DNA of 64,000 bases from Magnetospirillum fulvum (GCF_900108475.1 NZ_FNWO01000006.1:232356-296355); one strand, 5' to 3'. Shown: positions 1 through 7,573, counted from the first letter of the stretch. A program made the numbers and translations. The notes: generated from the letters alone by a model not told the origin.

Positions 1-296
1 GTCGCTTCCAGCCCCAGCACATCGCCCGGCCCGGCCAGACTGACGATCCGCTTGGTCCCGTCGGGAAGATATTGCTCGAGCTTGACCAGCCCCTCGCGCA
101 GGGTGAACAGCGCCGAGGTCGCCTGCTCGGCCCGATACAGAGTGGCACCGGGCGGCAGCCACAAATCGTCGATCGGCAGATGAATCGCCGCAAAATCGGC
201 GGCTTCCAGGTCGGCGAACAGGACCAGATCCTGGATCGGGCAACGATCGCACGAGGCGAGGCCATGCCACGCGGCTTCGATTTCAGGGCCCTTCAT
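1..296 (-). CDS. Crp/Fnr-family transcriptional regulator (N-terminal part, cut by window edge)
   Basis: The gene reads leftward from ATG at 296 and runs off the window, so only about 98 residues are visible. They form the start of a cyclic-nucleotide-binding-like sensor domain, including the stretch LPPGATLYRAEQ and the later SLAGPGDVLGLEA, which is typical of Crp/Fnr regulators. A short Cys pair (C16-x2-C19) lies near the N-terminus. Classic FNR has a third nearby Cys that is absent here, so an iron-sulfur oxygen sensor is possible but unproven. The DNA-binding domain is outside the window. It is divergent from hemN, which is often under Fnr-type control in purple bacteria; that link is inference. 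Confidence 0.8.
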   Translation of the reverse strand, partial: MKGPEIEAAWHGLASCDRCPIQDLVLFADLEAADFAAIHLPIDDLWLPPGATLYRAEQATSALFTLREGLVKLEQYLPDGTKRIVSLAGPGDVLGLEA

Positions 297-469
297 CCGT
301 GTCCTCTATGGGTTGCGGGCGGTGCCGGGGGGACGCGCCGTCCGAAAGACGATAGCCGCAAGCGCGATCCGAAACCAGGATGGCGGCGCGGAAGGTTGCC
401 AAGTCGCCATCGCCCGGAGTAGGTTTTCCCTCCGATAATTCACAGGTCCCTTGCTTCAGGATAATCGCC

Positions 470-1822
470 ATGCGCCCCGACCTTGCGGCAAAATACGATC
501 TTCGCGTTCCCCGCTACACCTCGTACCCCACCGCGCCGCATTTTCATCCCGGCGTAACCGGCGAAACCTACCGCAAGTGGCTGGGTGGGCTAGACCCCGC
601 GCTCGAACTGTCGCTGTACCTCCATGTCGCGTTCTGCGCCGACATGTGCTGGTTCTGCGGCTGTCACACCAAGGTGACCCGCCGCTATGCTCCGGTCGCC
701 ACCTACATGGAAGCGGTGTGGCGCGAAATCGAAATGGTGGCCGAGGCCCTGCCGCAGCGGATGCTGGCCCGCCACATCCATTTCGGCGGCGGCAGCCCGA
801 CGATTCTGACCCCCACCGATTTCGTCAAGACCGTCGAGTTGCTGAAAAGCAAGTTCCTGCTCAAGGATCAGTCCGAGATCGCGGTCGAACTCGACCCCCG
901 CACCGCCGACGAGACCTATATCAAGGCCCTGGGCAGCGTCGGCGTCACCCGCGCCTCGATCGGCGTCCAGGATCTCGATCCCGAGGTGCAGAAGGCGATC
1001 AACCGCATCCAGCCCTATGAGGTCAGCGAGCGCGTCGTCGGCTGGCTGCGTCAGTATGGCGTGGCCGAGGTCAATGTCGATCTGGTCTATGGCCTGCCGC
1101 ACCAGACCCTCGACGGCCTGCTGAAGACGATCGACACCGCCCTGACCGGCTTCAAGCCGCGCCGCGTCGCCCTGTTCGGCTATGCCCACGTGCCGTGGAT
1201 GAAGAAGCACCAGCGCCTGATCCCCGAGGCGGCGCTGCCCGATACCGACACCCGCTGGCAGATGTACGAGCAGGGCTGCAAGATGCTGGCCGATCACGGC
1301 TACGTCCAGATCGGTCTTGACCATTTCGCCGCCCCCGACGACGCGATGGCGATCGCGCTGAAGACCAAGACCCTGAACCGCAACTTCCAGGGCTACACCA
1401 CCGACACCGCCTCGACCCTGATCGGGTTCGGCGCGTCGGGCATCGGCTCGCTGCCCCAGGGCTATGTCGTCAACGAAGGCGAGGTCCACGCCTATCAGCG
1501 TCTGATCTCGGATGGGGTGCTGGCCACCTCGCGCGGGATCGCGGTCAGCGACGACGACCGCCTGCGCCGCGAGATCATCGAGCGGCTGATGTGCGACCTT
1601 GAGGTCGATATCGACGCCGTCGCCGGGTCGCACAACGTCGATGCCGCCCAGTTCGACGCCGAAATCGACACGCTCGGTCCGCTCCAGGCCGACGGACTGG
1701 TCATCGTCGATGGCCGTCGCCTCACCGTCACCGAAGACGGCCGGACCCTGGTCCGCGCCGTCTGCGCCGCTTTCGACCGCTATCTGAAGGCGGGCGAGCA
1801 GCGCCACTCGAAGGCGGTGTAA
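470..1822 (+). CDS. hemN: Oxygen-independent coproporphyrinogen III oxidase (radical SAM)
   Basis: A 450-residue radical SAM enzyme that decarboxylates coproporphyrinogen III to protoporphyrinogen IX without oxygen, feeding heme and bacteriochlorophyll synthesis under anaerobic growth. The radical SAM cluster motif CADMCWFC sits near residue 60, followed by the GGGSPT segment and the HemN start VPRYTSYPTAPHF. The frame stays open upstream to 380, but the Met at 470 starts the conserved N-terminus and has AGGA about 8 bases ahead, so 470 is chosen. The length fits true HemN (about 450) rather than the shorter HemW. It is divergent from the Crp/Fnr-type regulator. Confidence 0.95.
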   Translation: MRPDLAAKYDLRVPRYTSYPTAPHFHPGVTGETYRKWLGGLDPALELSLYLHVAFCADMCWFCGCHTKVTRRYAPVATYMEAVWREIEMVAEALPQRMLARHIHFGGGSPTILTPTDFVKTVELLKSKFLLKDQSEIAVELDPRTADETYIKALGSVGVTRASIGVQDLDPEVQKAINRIQPYEVSERVVGWLRQYGVAEVNVDLVYGLPHQTLDGLLKTIDTALTGFKPRRVALFGYAHVPWMKKHQRLIPEAALPDTDTRWQMYEQGCKMLADHGYVQIGLDHFAAPDDAMAIALKTKTLNRNFQGYTTDTASTLIGFGASGIGSLPQGYVVNEGEVHAYQRLISDGVLATSRGIAVSDDDRLRREIIERLMCDLEVDIDAVAGSHNVDAAQFDAEIDTLGPLQADGLVIVDGRRLTVTEDGRTLVRAVCAAFDRYLKAGEQRHSKAV

Positions 1823-1828
1823 TTCCGG

Positions 1829-1877
1829 TCCACCCCGGCCGCCCCCCGCATTGCCGGCGGGGCGGCCTTGGGGTGGA
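1829..1877. terminator. Long hairpin between convergent hemN and psiE-like gene
   Basis: TCCACCCC (1829-1836) pairs with GGGGTGGA (1870-1877) and the adjoining GGCCGCCCC pairs with GGGGCGGCC (1859-1867), giving about 17 pairs with a two-base bulge. There is no T-run, so it may serve as a bidirectional terminator or an mRNA 3' stabiliser. Confidence 0.6.
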
Positions 1878-1882
1878 GCCGC

Positions 1883-2392
1883 CTATTTCTCGGCGGCGCG
1901 ATGCTTGTTGAAGCGCAACAGGCAGATCGAGATCACCATCACCAGAATCAGACCGCCCAGCACGGCCAGTTCCAGCATCGCCGAATGCAGGATCGCCTCG
2001 GATTCCGGCGTCCAGCTTCCGGGGTGGCTGGCCTGGGACGATTGCAAGGTGATGCTGAGAATCCGTCGGATCGAGGCGATCAGTCCGACGATCAGGAACG
2101 GCTCGCACACCAAGGTGCCGGTGCGAAACGAATCGCGCACGGTGTGCAGGATTTCCACCAGCATCAAGACGAACAGCAACCGGTCGATCGTGACAATGAT
2201 CTTCTCGGTACTGCCGATATCGTGGACAGCCCCCCACAGCGAGGCTCCGGCATTGCCGATTCCGATCAGCGCGGTCAAGGCCAGCATCGCCCCCAGGACG
2301 ATATAGGCGAACACCTCGATTTTAAGGAATCCGCGCGTGGCAAAATGGCTGATGCGGGAAATTTCTTTGTCGGATTGATCGCTGTCGCTCAT
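1883..2392 (-). CDS. PsiE-like membrane protein
   Basis: A 169-residue protein with about four membrane segments. The block IDRLLFVLMLVEIL, then TLVCEPFLIVGLIASIRRIL, resembles the phosphate-starvation-inducible PsiE family, whose molecular role is unknown. The start at 2392 follows AAGGGGG at good spacing. A longer open frame to 2419 lacks a better ribosome site. It is convergent with hemN and lies downstream of the MerR gene on the same strand, separated by about 130 bases, so it is probably a separate unit. No Pho box was identified. Confidence 0.75.
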   Translation of the reverse strand: MSDSDQSDKEISRISHFATRGFLKIEVFAYIVLGAMLALTALIGIGNAGASLWGAVHDIGSTEKIIVTIDRLLFVLMLVEILHTVRDSFRTGTLVCEPFLIVGLIASIRRILSITLQSSQASHPGSWTPESEAILHSAMLELAVLGGLILVMVISICLLRFNKHRAAEK

Positions 2393-2526
2393 AGGCCCCC
2401 CTTCCCTGGTCGGTCGCACAGAATCGCGGAGGGCAATGCGCCTTGCCGCCCCTCCGGCCCGACAGTGTAGCGGAAAGCCGGGAACGAGGGCATCGCCCGC
2501 CGCTTCCGGTCGGGCGGGTCAGGCCA

Positions 2527-2928
2527 TCATCGGGTCAGGGCGTCGATGATCCGGCATTCGGCGACCCGGTCGGCACAGCACCCCCCGATCGCCCGCAAGG
2601 CATCGCGCAGCCGTTCGAGTTCGGCGATCTTGCGCTCGACCTCGGCCAGATGCGCCGAAGCCAGCCGGTCGGCATCGGCACAGCGCTGGCCGGGCTGTTC
2701 GGCCAGACCGAGCAGCGCCCGGATATCCTCGATCGAAAACCCCAGGGTCCGGCCGTTGCGGATGAACGACAATCGGCGCAGATGCTCCGCCCCATATTGG
2801 CGATACCCGGCCGGGGTGCGGTCGGGCACCGGCAACAACCCGATCCGCTCGTAATAGCGGATGGTCTCGATCTTGACCCCGGCCTGTCGGCTGAGCGCGC
2901 CGATGCCGCGCCCGATAATTTCGGCCAT
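2527..2928 (-). CDS. MerR-family metal-responsive regulator, probably for a divalent ion
   Basis: A 133-residue MerR-type activator: winged HTH at the N-terminus (KIETIRYYERIGLLP), long dimerisation helix, and a C-terminal metal loop. Cysteines are at 83, 117, 118 and 125. Cys83 falls where CueR (monovalent copper) has Ser77 and where ZntR/MerR proteins have Cys, which points to a divalent metal such as Zn, Cd, Co or Pb. The loop itself, C-x7-C followed by RII, has CueR-like spacing, so metal choice is not certain. It is divergent from a CDF exporter across a 64-base gap containing a MerR-type promoter. Confidence 0.9.
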   Translation of the reverse strand: MAEIIGRGIGALSRQAGVKIETIRYYERIGLLPVPDRTPAGYRQYGAEHLRRLSFIRNGRTLGFSIEDIRALLGLAEQPGQRCADADRLASAHLAEVERKIAELERLRDALRAIGGCCADRVAECRIIDALTR

Positions 2929-2934
2929 TCCCGC

Positions 2935-2965
2935 TTGACCCTGTAGTGACTACAGACTGCATCGT
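2935..2965 (+). promoter_or_regulatory. MerR-type promoter/operator for the CDF exporter
   Basis: A -35 box TTGACC (2935-2940) is followed by the perfect dyad CTGTAG-TGA-CTACAG (2941-2955). A weak -10 CATCGT (2960-2965) lies at a 19-base spacing. An overlong 19-20 bp spacer occupied by a dyad is the hallmark of promoters that MerR proteins activate by DNA untwisting. Confidence 0.8.
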
Positions 2966-2992
2966 AGCCTTCTTTCAGCCGAGGAGGAAGCG

Positions 2993-3631
2993 ATGGCAGG
3001 CTGCTGCACCACATGTCACACCCCGGTCGATCGCCGGATCGCCCCCCGCCTGCGCAAGGCGTTGTGGGTGGCGCTGGCGATCAATGCGGCGATGTTCCTG
3101 GTCGAAATCGGCGCGGGTGTCGCGGCGGGATCGGCGGCTTTGTTGGCCGATGCGCTGGATTTTTTCGGCGACGCCGCCAATTACGGCGTCAGCCTGTTCG
3201 TGCTGGGACTGTCGCTGCGGCGGCGGGCGCAGGCCTCGCTGCTGAAAGGGGCGACGATGGGGGCGTTCGGCCTGTGGGTGATCGGCAATACCGTGCACCA
3301 GCTTCTCACCGGCACCGTCCCCGCCGCCGAGGTGATGGGAGCGGTCGGTCTCGCCGCCCTGGTCGCCAATGTCGCCGTCGCGGCGATGCTGTACGCCTTC
3401 CGTGACGGCGACAGCAACATGCGCTCGGTGTGGATTTGTTCGCGCAACGACGCAATCGGCAATCTCGCCGTGCTGGGGGCCGCCAGCGGCGTGTTCGCCA
3501 CCGGAACCGGCTGGCCGGATATCCTCGTCGCTGCGATCATGGCCGGACTGGCCCTCTCTGGCGCGGCACAGATTATCCGCCACGCCCGGGCCGAACTGCG
3601 GCTTGCCCCCCGCCCCGCCCCGGCGCAATAG
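2993..3631 (+). CDS. Cation diffusion facilitator-type metal exporter (short form)
   Basis: A 212-residue membrane protein with about six helices. The segment LLADALDFFGDAANY matches the CDF metal-site helix, and SRNDAIGNLAVL matches the second metal-binding helix. It stops after the membrane domain and lacks the cytoplasmic C-terminal domain of full CDF proteins (about 300 residues). The N-terminus carries a Cys-rich MAGCCTTC motif that may bind metal. GAGGAGGAAG lies just upstream of the ATG. Expression should depend on the adjacent MerR protein. Likely role: efflux of a divalent metal from the cytoplasm. Confidence 0.85.
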   Translation: MAGCCTTCHTPVDRRIAPRLRKALWVALAINAAMFLVEIGAGVAAGSAALLADALDFFGDAANYGVSLFVLGLSLRRRAQASLLKGATMGAFGLWVIGNTVHQLLTGTVPAAEVMGAVGLAALVANVAVAAMLYAFRDGDSNMRSVWICSRNDAIGNLAVLGAASGVFATGTGWPDILVAAIMAGLALSGAAQIIRHARAELRLAPRPAPAQ

Positions 3632-3802
3632 GGCCAGACCCGGGCTTATTTCCAGCGCGAGCCGAGCATGGCGGGAGGCTTTGGGGTATGATCGTCCATC
3701 TATCTCCGATGGAATAATGGGGGCGGAAATGACATCTGAGCCATGCCATACAGCCCGAGCCAGGCTCGGATCGTCCCCGGGCCGTACCGTGGGGGACGCG
3801 GA

Positions 3803-4231
3803 ATGAGCCGCTCGGCAAACGCCCTCCGTGCCGCCGCCTGGGGGTGCGTCGTGCTGCTGCTGATCTTGTCGTGGACGCCCGGAGACGAGATGATCCGGAC
3901 CGGCATCGGCGGTCACATTGAACATTCCGTCGCCTATACCGGGGCGGCCATCATCATTGCTCTGGCCTATGCCGGGCGCTTTGGCCTGGGGGCGGTGCTG
4001 GTTTGCCTCGCGGCCTATGCCGGGCTGATGGAGGTAGGGCAGCATTTCGTTCCGGGCCGACAATCCTCGCCCTGGGACTATCTCTCGAGCGTCAGCGGAG
4101 TCGCGATCGGGGGAACCCTCTACGCCTCGGCGCGGCGCTGGAGGGACGGCCGTCGGGACGGAGGGCGACGCTTCCGTTTGGACATGCGATCGACTAACGT
4201 GGCGGCGGATGATTCCGGGGAGGTACGGTGA
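3803..4231 (+). CDS. VanZ-like membrane protein
   Basis: A 142-residue protein with several hydrophobic helices and the VanZ-type signature GHIEHSVAYTGAA, followed by LMEVGQHFVPGR and a WDYLSSVSGVAIG segment. VanZ-like proteins are common membrane proteins of unclear biochemical role. The open frame begins at 3743, but the Met at 3803 directly precedes the first helix and follows GGGGGAC, so it is preferred. Its stop overlaps the next start (GTGA), suggesting translational coupling. Confidence 0.75.
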   Translation: MSRSANALRAAAWGCVVLLLILSWTPGDEMIRTGIGGHIEHSVAYTGAAIIIALAYAGRFGLGAVLVCLAAYAGLMEVGQHFVPGRQSSPWDYLSSVSGVAIGGTLYASARRWRDGRRDGGRRFRLDMRSTNVAADDSGEVR

Positions 4232-4554
4232 AGGCTGTCCTGGTCGCCCTGACGATGCTGCTGGCCCAGCTTTTCGGTGCCGGTCTGGTCGTGGCCGCCG
4301 GGCCGCACCCCGCGTCGATGCCGGGATGCGCGGCGCACGTCGATCACCCGCGTTCCGATGCGCCGCCGGGACATCATGCCGACACGGGCGGCTGTCCGGT
4401 TTCCGTCTGTCAGTGCGTAACCCAGACCCTGCTCGTCCCGCTTCCGGTGAAGGCGGATATCCGTCCGCTCCCGGCGTCCCTTCCCGTCAAGATCGCCCTG
4501 TCGGCCCCCAGGCGGCTCGACTGGCCTCCACCCGTGCGCCCACCGCTGTTCTGA
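4228..4554 (+). CDS. Exported His/Cys-rich small protein, function unknown
   Basis: A 108-residue protein starting at GTG 4228, four bases overlapping the VanZ-like stop. It has a clear signal peptide (residues 1-23, ending GLVVAAG). A short region rich in His and Cys follows (PHPASMPGC, HVDHPRSD, GHHADTGGC, SVCQC), then a Pro-rich tail. The metal-ligand density and the neighbouring MerR/CDF genes suggest a periplasmic metal-binding role, as seen for small proteins beside copper or cobalt systems. No named family is claimed. Confidence 0.6.
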   Translation: MKAVLVALTMLLAQLFGAGLVVAAGPHPASMPGCAAHVDHPRSDAPPGHHADTGGCPVSVCQCVTQTLLVPLPVKADIRPLPASLPVKIALSAPRRLDWPPPVRPPLF

Positions 4555-4635
4555 CACGGTATTCCCTTGGTTTAGCAATGACCCATACGTGTCCTGCCGT
4601 TCGTTCCGAAGGCAGGCAACGAGGAACCGTGTCAC

Positions 4636-5151
4636 ATGAACATGACCCATTACATGGAACTTCTGGCGGTCAACCAGCCGTGGAACCTGTTTCTTTTCAT
4701 GGCTGTCCCCGTCATTCTGGCCGAAACCGTCGCGGTCACCGAACTGTATCTGCTGGCGACCCGCTCTTACGACGGGGTGATCCGGCGGATCAATCGCACC
4801 GCCGGGATCGTCGTCGGACTCTATTTCGTCGGTATCGTCCTCTATCTCGTCACCGAGGCGGTCTTGCCGCTTACGGCCTCCGGCGGCTGGCGCGGGTGGA
4901 TCGACATGGTCGCGGTCGGGGCCTACCTGCTCGGAGTGGTGCCGCTCGGCGGCATTGCCCTGCTCGATTTGGGACTGATCGCACGCGGTCGTGACGCTCA
5001 TAGCCGGATGACGATCCATGCCGCCCTGGTCGGGGCGTTCCTGATCGTCGCCCATGTCGCGATGATCTTCGGGATGCTCGACCCCACCTTGGCCATGGCC
5101 CCTTCCGCCGCGACGGCGGAGCCGCATCAGGGGCATTCGATGGCACCGTAA
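4636..5151 (+). CDS. Four-helix membrane protein with His/Met tail, function unknown
   Basis: A 171-residue protein with about four membrane helices, the first near residues 15-35 and the last near 128-150. It has a soluble C-terminus ending AEPHQGHSMAP, whose His and Met residues could bind metal. It sits 81 bases after the exported His/Cys-rich gene and before a strong terminator, so it is the last gene of the metal-linked block. I do not recognise a characterised family. A permease-like or accessory role for the CDF exporter is only inferred from position. Confidence 0.6.
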   Translation: MNMTHYMELLAVNQPWNLFLFMAVPVILAETVAVTELYLLATRSYDGVIRRINRTAGIVVGLYFVGIVLYLVTEAVLPLTASGGWRGWIDMVAVGAYLLGVVPLGGIALLDLGLIARGRDAHSRMTIHAALVGAFLIVAHVAMIFGMLDPTLAMAPSAATAEPHQGHSMAP

Positions 5152-5155
5152 AAGC

Positions 5156-5190
5156 GGGCAGGCCCCGGGCTGTTCCGGGGCCTGCCCTTT
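5156..5190 (+). terminator. Rho-independent-like terminator after the metal block
   Basis: A perfect 13-bp stem, GGGCAGGCCCCGG (5156-5168) against CCGGGGCCTGCCC (5175-5187), has a 6-base loop and a short TTT. It closes the 2993-5151 transcription unit and insulates the LH2 genes. Confidence 0.8.
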
Positions 5191-5298
5191 GGTGGGGCCT
5201 CTGGCCGGTGTGGCGGCGGGTTCGGTCGAAAATCGGACCAGAGATCCGCCGCCACGAACGGGTGGGTATTTTCCCCGCTGTGATGATTTTGCTACCGG

Positions 5299-5340
5299 AC
5301 GAAATTTCGTATTGACTTGGAAACCGAGTGATGCGAGATT
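5299..5340 (+). promoter_or_regulatory. Candidate LH2 (puc) promoter with adjacent palindrome
   Basis: The 12-base perfect palindrome ACGAAATTTCGT (5299-5310) abuts a -35-like TTGACT (5312-5317). A weak -10 GAGATT (5335-5340) lies at a 17-base spacing. The local DNA is AT-rich against a GC-rich background. The palindrome is well placed for a regulator binding at the promoter. The transcription start is inferred, not shown. Confidence 0.45.
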
Positions 5341-5362
5341 ACCGAAAGTTAATAAAAACTCG

Positions 5363-5381
5363 GTGTTCGGTTGTCGAACAC
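5363..5381 (+). repeat. Inverted repeat in the puc leader
   Basis: GTGTTCG (5363-5369) and CGAACAC (5375-5381) are a perfect 7-bp inverted repeat around 5 bases. Its core TGTTCG-N5-CGAACA closely resembles the NifA-type site upstream of nifH (TGTTCG-N4-CGAACA at 28747-28762), but with one extra spacer base. It could be an operator or a small leader hairpin ahead of pucB. Confidence 0.5.
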
Positions 5382-5408
5382 TGTACCACCCTTTGAATGG
5401 AGATAGTC

Positions 5409-5549
5409 ATGGCTGAGAGAAGCCTGTCGGGTCTGACCGTTGAAGAAGCCGTTGAAGTGCACGAGCAGTTCAAGACCACTTTCAGCGCGTTCATCCTCAT
5501 CGCCGCCGTCGCGCACGTGCTGGTGTGGGTTTGGAAGCCCTGGTTCTGA
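5409..5549 (+). CDS. pucB: Light-harvesting complex LH2 (B800-850) beta chain
   Basis: A 46-residue antenna polypeptide: short polar N-terminus (MAERSLSGLT), one membrane helix, and the C-terminal VWVWKPWF. The His of AAVAHVLVW is the bacteriochlorophyll ligand, and the earlier His in EVHEQF is also typical of LH beta chains. The sequence is nearly that of the LH2 beta chain of Rhodospirillum molischianum as I remember it, and differs from LH1 beta. The protein inserts in the intracytoplasmic membrane and pairs with the alpha chain encoded 34 bases downstream. Confidence 0.95.
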   Translation: MAERSLSGLTVEEAVEVHEQFKTTFSAFILIAAVAHVLVWVWKPWF

Positions 5550-5583
5550 GCCTGATTTAATCATTCATTAGGGGAATTTTATT

Positions 5584-5757
5584 ATGAGCAATCCGAAAGA
5601 CGACTACAAGATTTGGCTGGTCATCAATCCGTCGACCTGGCTGCCCGTGATTTGGGTTGTCGCCGTCGTCGTCGCCATTTCCGTGCATGCCGCCGTTCTG
5701 GCCGTTCCGGGCTTCAACTGGATCGCCCTCGGCGCCGCGAAGACCGCGACGAAGTAA
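5584..5757 (+). CDS. pucA: Light-harvesting complex LH2 (B800-850) alpha chain
   Basis: A 57-residue antenna polypeptide: N-terminus [20 protein letters not shown], a single membrane helix containing the ligand His of AISVHAAVL, and the C-terminal [11 protein letters not shown]. It is nearly identical to the remembered LH2 alpha chain of Rhodospirillum molischianum, whose LH2 ring is an octamer. AGGGGA precedes the start. The order beta then alpha followed by a strong terminator is standard for puc operons. No pucC assembly gene is adjacent. Confidence 0.95.
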   Translation: MSNPKDDYKIWLVINPSTWLPVIWVVAVVVAISVHAAVLAVPGFNWIALGAAKTATK

Positions 5758-5790
5758 TTCGCTCACAGCCAGCGTTTTACGCTCCGATAG

Positions 5791-5833
5791 CGGGCGGATT
5801 CGGGTTTTCCCGGGTCCGCCCGTTTTCGTTTTA
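5791..5833 (+). terminator. Rho-independent terminator of pucBA
   Basis: A continuous stem of about 14 pairs (5791-5804 against 5809-5822, three wobble or weak pairs) with a TTTT loop is followed by TTTTCGTTTT. This is a classic strong terminator just after pucA. Confidence 0.85.
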
Positions 5834-5860
5834 TACGCCGGATTTTTCCCTGATCGACGG

Positions 5861-6154
5861 TCAGGGCAGCTCGGGCTCCGACGTCGTCGCGGCGGAACGG
5901 GGGCTTTCTTCGGGGATAGCCGTCTGCCGTGCCCGGTACGACCGCATCGCCCACACCCAATCCCGGATCGCCAGGACAACGAACACCAGCGGCATCGCCA
6001 TCGCCAGAAGGGCAAAGACGGTACTGACCGTTTCCAGCCCGCCATTGGCCAGGGTTCCGGCGATCAGGAAGAAGACCGGCGCAGAGACCAGCGCCACCCA
6101 TTTCTGCGCACCGGTCGAGGCGCTGTTTCTGCGGATCCGCGGAGCGTCTGACAT
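5861..6154 (-). CDS. Small two-helix membrane protein, function unknown
   Basis: A 97-residue protein with two hydrophobic segments (about residues 18-38 and 42-63). The loop between the second helix and a basic stretch reads DWVWAMRSYRARQ, and the C-terminus is Ser/Glu-rich. It is convergent with pucBA. A longer overlapping frame (5763-6425) on the same strand is Arg/Pro-rich and looks like composition noise, so this shorter frame with coherent hydrophobic helices is preferred. No family recognised; linkage to photosynthesis is not implied by sequence. Confidence 0.55.
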   Translation of the reverse strand: MSDAPRIRRNSASTGAQKWVALVSAPVFFLIAGTLANGGLETVSTVFALLAMAMPLVFVVLAIRDWVWAMRSYRARQTAIPEESPRSAATTSEPELP

Positions 6155-6300
6155 GATTTGGAACCGTCCTTAGAGCCAGTGGGGGGCGGGTGTCCCCCGT
6201 ATCGACATCATCGCCGAAATCGTGCCACGAACGTCGGCACAGGGCAACCGCAGCCCGACGCGGACAAGGCGGGATAGAACGTGGTTCGGCGGTCGCGGGC

Positions 6301-7533
6301 TCAGGCCGGAAAAATATCCCGATGGCGGGGCTGGTCGAACACCACCCGATCGCGCCCTTCGTCCTTGGCCCGGTAAAGGGCGGCATCGGCCCGCGACAGA
6401 ACCCGGTCGAAATCGCTCTCGTCATCGAGACGTTCGGCGACGCCGATGCTGACGGTCAATTGGACCGTCATCGGGTGCGGATCGACCGGAATGGCGATCG
6501 CGGCAACGGACTTGCGCAGCCGCTCGGCCACCTCGATCGCCCCGGACAACGAGGTCTGCGGCAACAGCACGGCAAATTCCTCGCCCCCCATCCGCCCCAG
6601 CGCGTCGATGTCGCGCAATCCCTCCACCATCGCCTGGGCCGCCAGCTTCAACGCCCGGTCCCCGGCGGCATGGCCGAAGCGGTCGTTGACCTGCTTGAAA
6701 TGGTCGAGATCAATCATCATCAGCGACATTTTGCTGCCATAGCGGCTGGAGCGTTCGGCTTCCTGCTCGACGGCGGCGAAAAATGCCCGACGGCTCAAGG
6801 CCCCGGTCAGGTCGTCGGTGGTCGCCAGTTCGCGCAGGCGGCGCTCGATTTCCTTGCGCTCGGTGATATCGGTGATGGTGCCGATCCGGCCGCCGACCGG
6901 TGCGATCGAGCGAAAATCGGGTGACGAGGCCGGAAGGGTCAGCCGACAGCGGCCGATGATGACGTCGAGCCGCCGTTCGCCGGTGTCGAGCCGGGTTTCG
7001 ACCGGGATGGAATCCGAGGTTTCCGGCAGCAACTCGGCGACGCTGCGTCCGATCAACGCCTCGGCCTCGCGTCGGAACAGGGCGCGGAACGCCCGGTTGT
7101 GATGGACCAGCCGCCCCGATTCGTCCTCGACCCAGACCGGGACCGGCAATTGCTCGAGCAGATGGTCGGAAACGTGCCGGGAGCTATCGAGAGTGCGGGT
7201 CCGGTCGATCATCCGCCGCTCGGCGATTTCGTCGATGATCTTGAGAGCCCTGAGGCGGATCCACCGCCGCAGCCCGTTAATCAGGGCGGCAAGGGCGGTC
7301 GGGGGGATCCAACCGGCTGTGGGATGGGGCTTGTTTGCGCCGAAAGCCCGCGCCGGATCGGACTCAGGCCTCTCGCCCTGGGGGCCGAAAGGCTGGGCGA
7401 TCATCATCCGCGGCTGGCTTGCCGCGTCGCGGAGGGTGCGGACCGCCCGTAATGCCGGGCTATCGCCCCCCGGGTGTGCCGATGCCATCAGAGACGAAGG
7501 CCCGGCCGCCCGAAATCGGTTGAATGAAGACAT
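6301..7533 (-). CDS. PAS-GGDEF diguanylate cyclase
   Basis: A 410-residue cytoplasmic protein. After a variable N-terminus, a PAS domain (around residues 140-240, VPVWVEDESGRLVHHNRAF to the end motif TDITERKEIERRLREL) leads into a GGDEF domain. The active-site motif is GGEEF (about 316-320), so it should make c-di-GMP. An RxxD I-site (RDID) lies exactly five residues before it, implying product inhibition. The start at 7533 follows a GGGGGATTGGGG stretch; the frame is open further upstream but overlaps the HTH gene. It lies 40 bases after the LuxR-type HTH gene on the same strand, probably in one operon. Confidence 0.88.
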   Translation of the reverse strand: MSSFNRFRAAGPSSLMASAHPGGDSPALRAVRTLRDAASQPRMMIAQPFGPQGERPESDPARAFGANKPHPTAGWIPPTALAALINGLRRWIRLRALKIIDEIAERRMIDRTRTLDSSRHVSDHLLEQLPVPVWVEDESGRLVHHNRAFRALFRREAEALIGRSVAELLPETSDSIPVETRLDTGERRLDVIIGRCRLTLPASSPDFRSIAPVGGRIGTITDITERKEIERRLRELATTDDLTGALSRRAFFAAVEQEAERSSRYGSKMSLMMIDLDHFKQVNDRFGHAAGDRALKLAAQAMVEGLRDIDALGRMGGEEFAVLLPQTSLSGAIEVAERLRKSVAAIAIPVDPHPMTVQLTVSIGVAERLDDESDFDRVLSRADAALYRAKDEGRDRVVFDQPRHRDIFPA

Positions 7534-7573
7534 GCCCCAATCCCCCTCCCGCAAATGCCGATCTCTCCGCTCG

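Noticed and set aside
451..464. A possible Fnr/FixK box ahead of hemN (TTGCT-N4-GATAA)
   Set aside because: Only about half of the TTGAT-N4-ATCAA positions match, and it lies on the ribosome site, so regulation by the adjacent Crp/Fnr protein cannot be claimed from it.
4228..4554. CopC/PCuAC-type copper protein identity for the small exported His/Cys-rich protein
   Set aside because: The ligand pattern does not match a named copper chaperone and the sequence is too short and Pro-rich to assign; left as unknown.
5763..6425. A 220-residue minus-strand frame overlapping the small membrane protein at 5861-6154
   Set aside because: The product is Arg/Pro-rich without coherent helices, it overlaps the 3' end of the GGDEF gene and the puc terminator, and the shorter frame encodes clear membrane segments.
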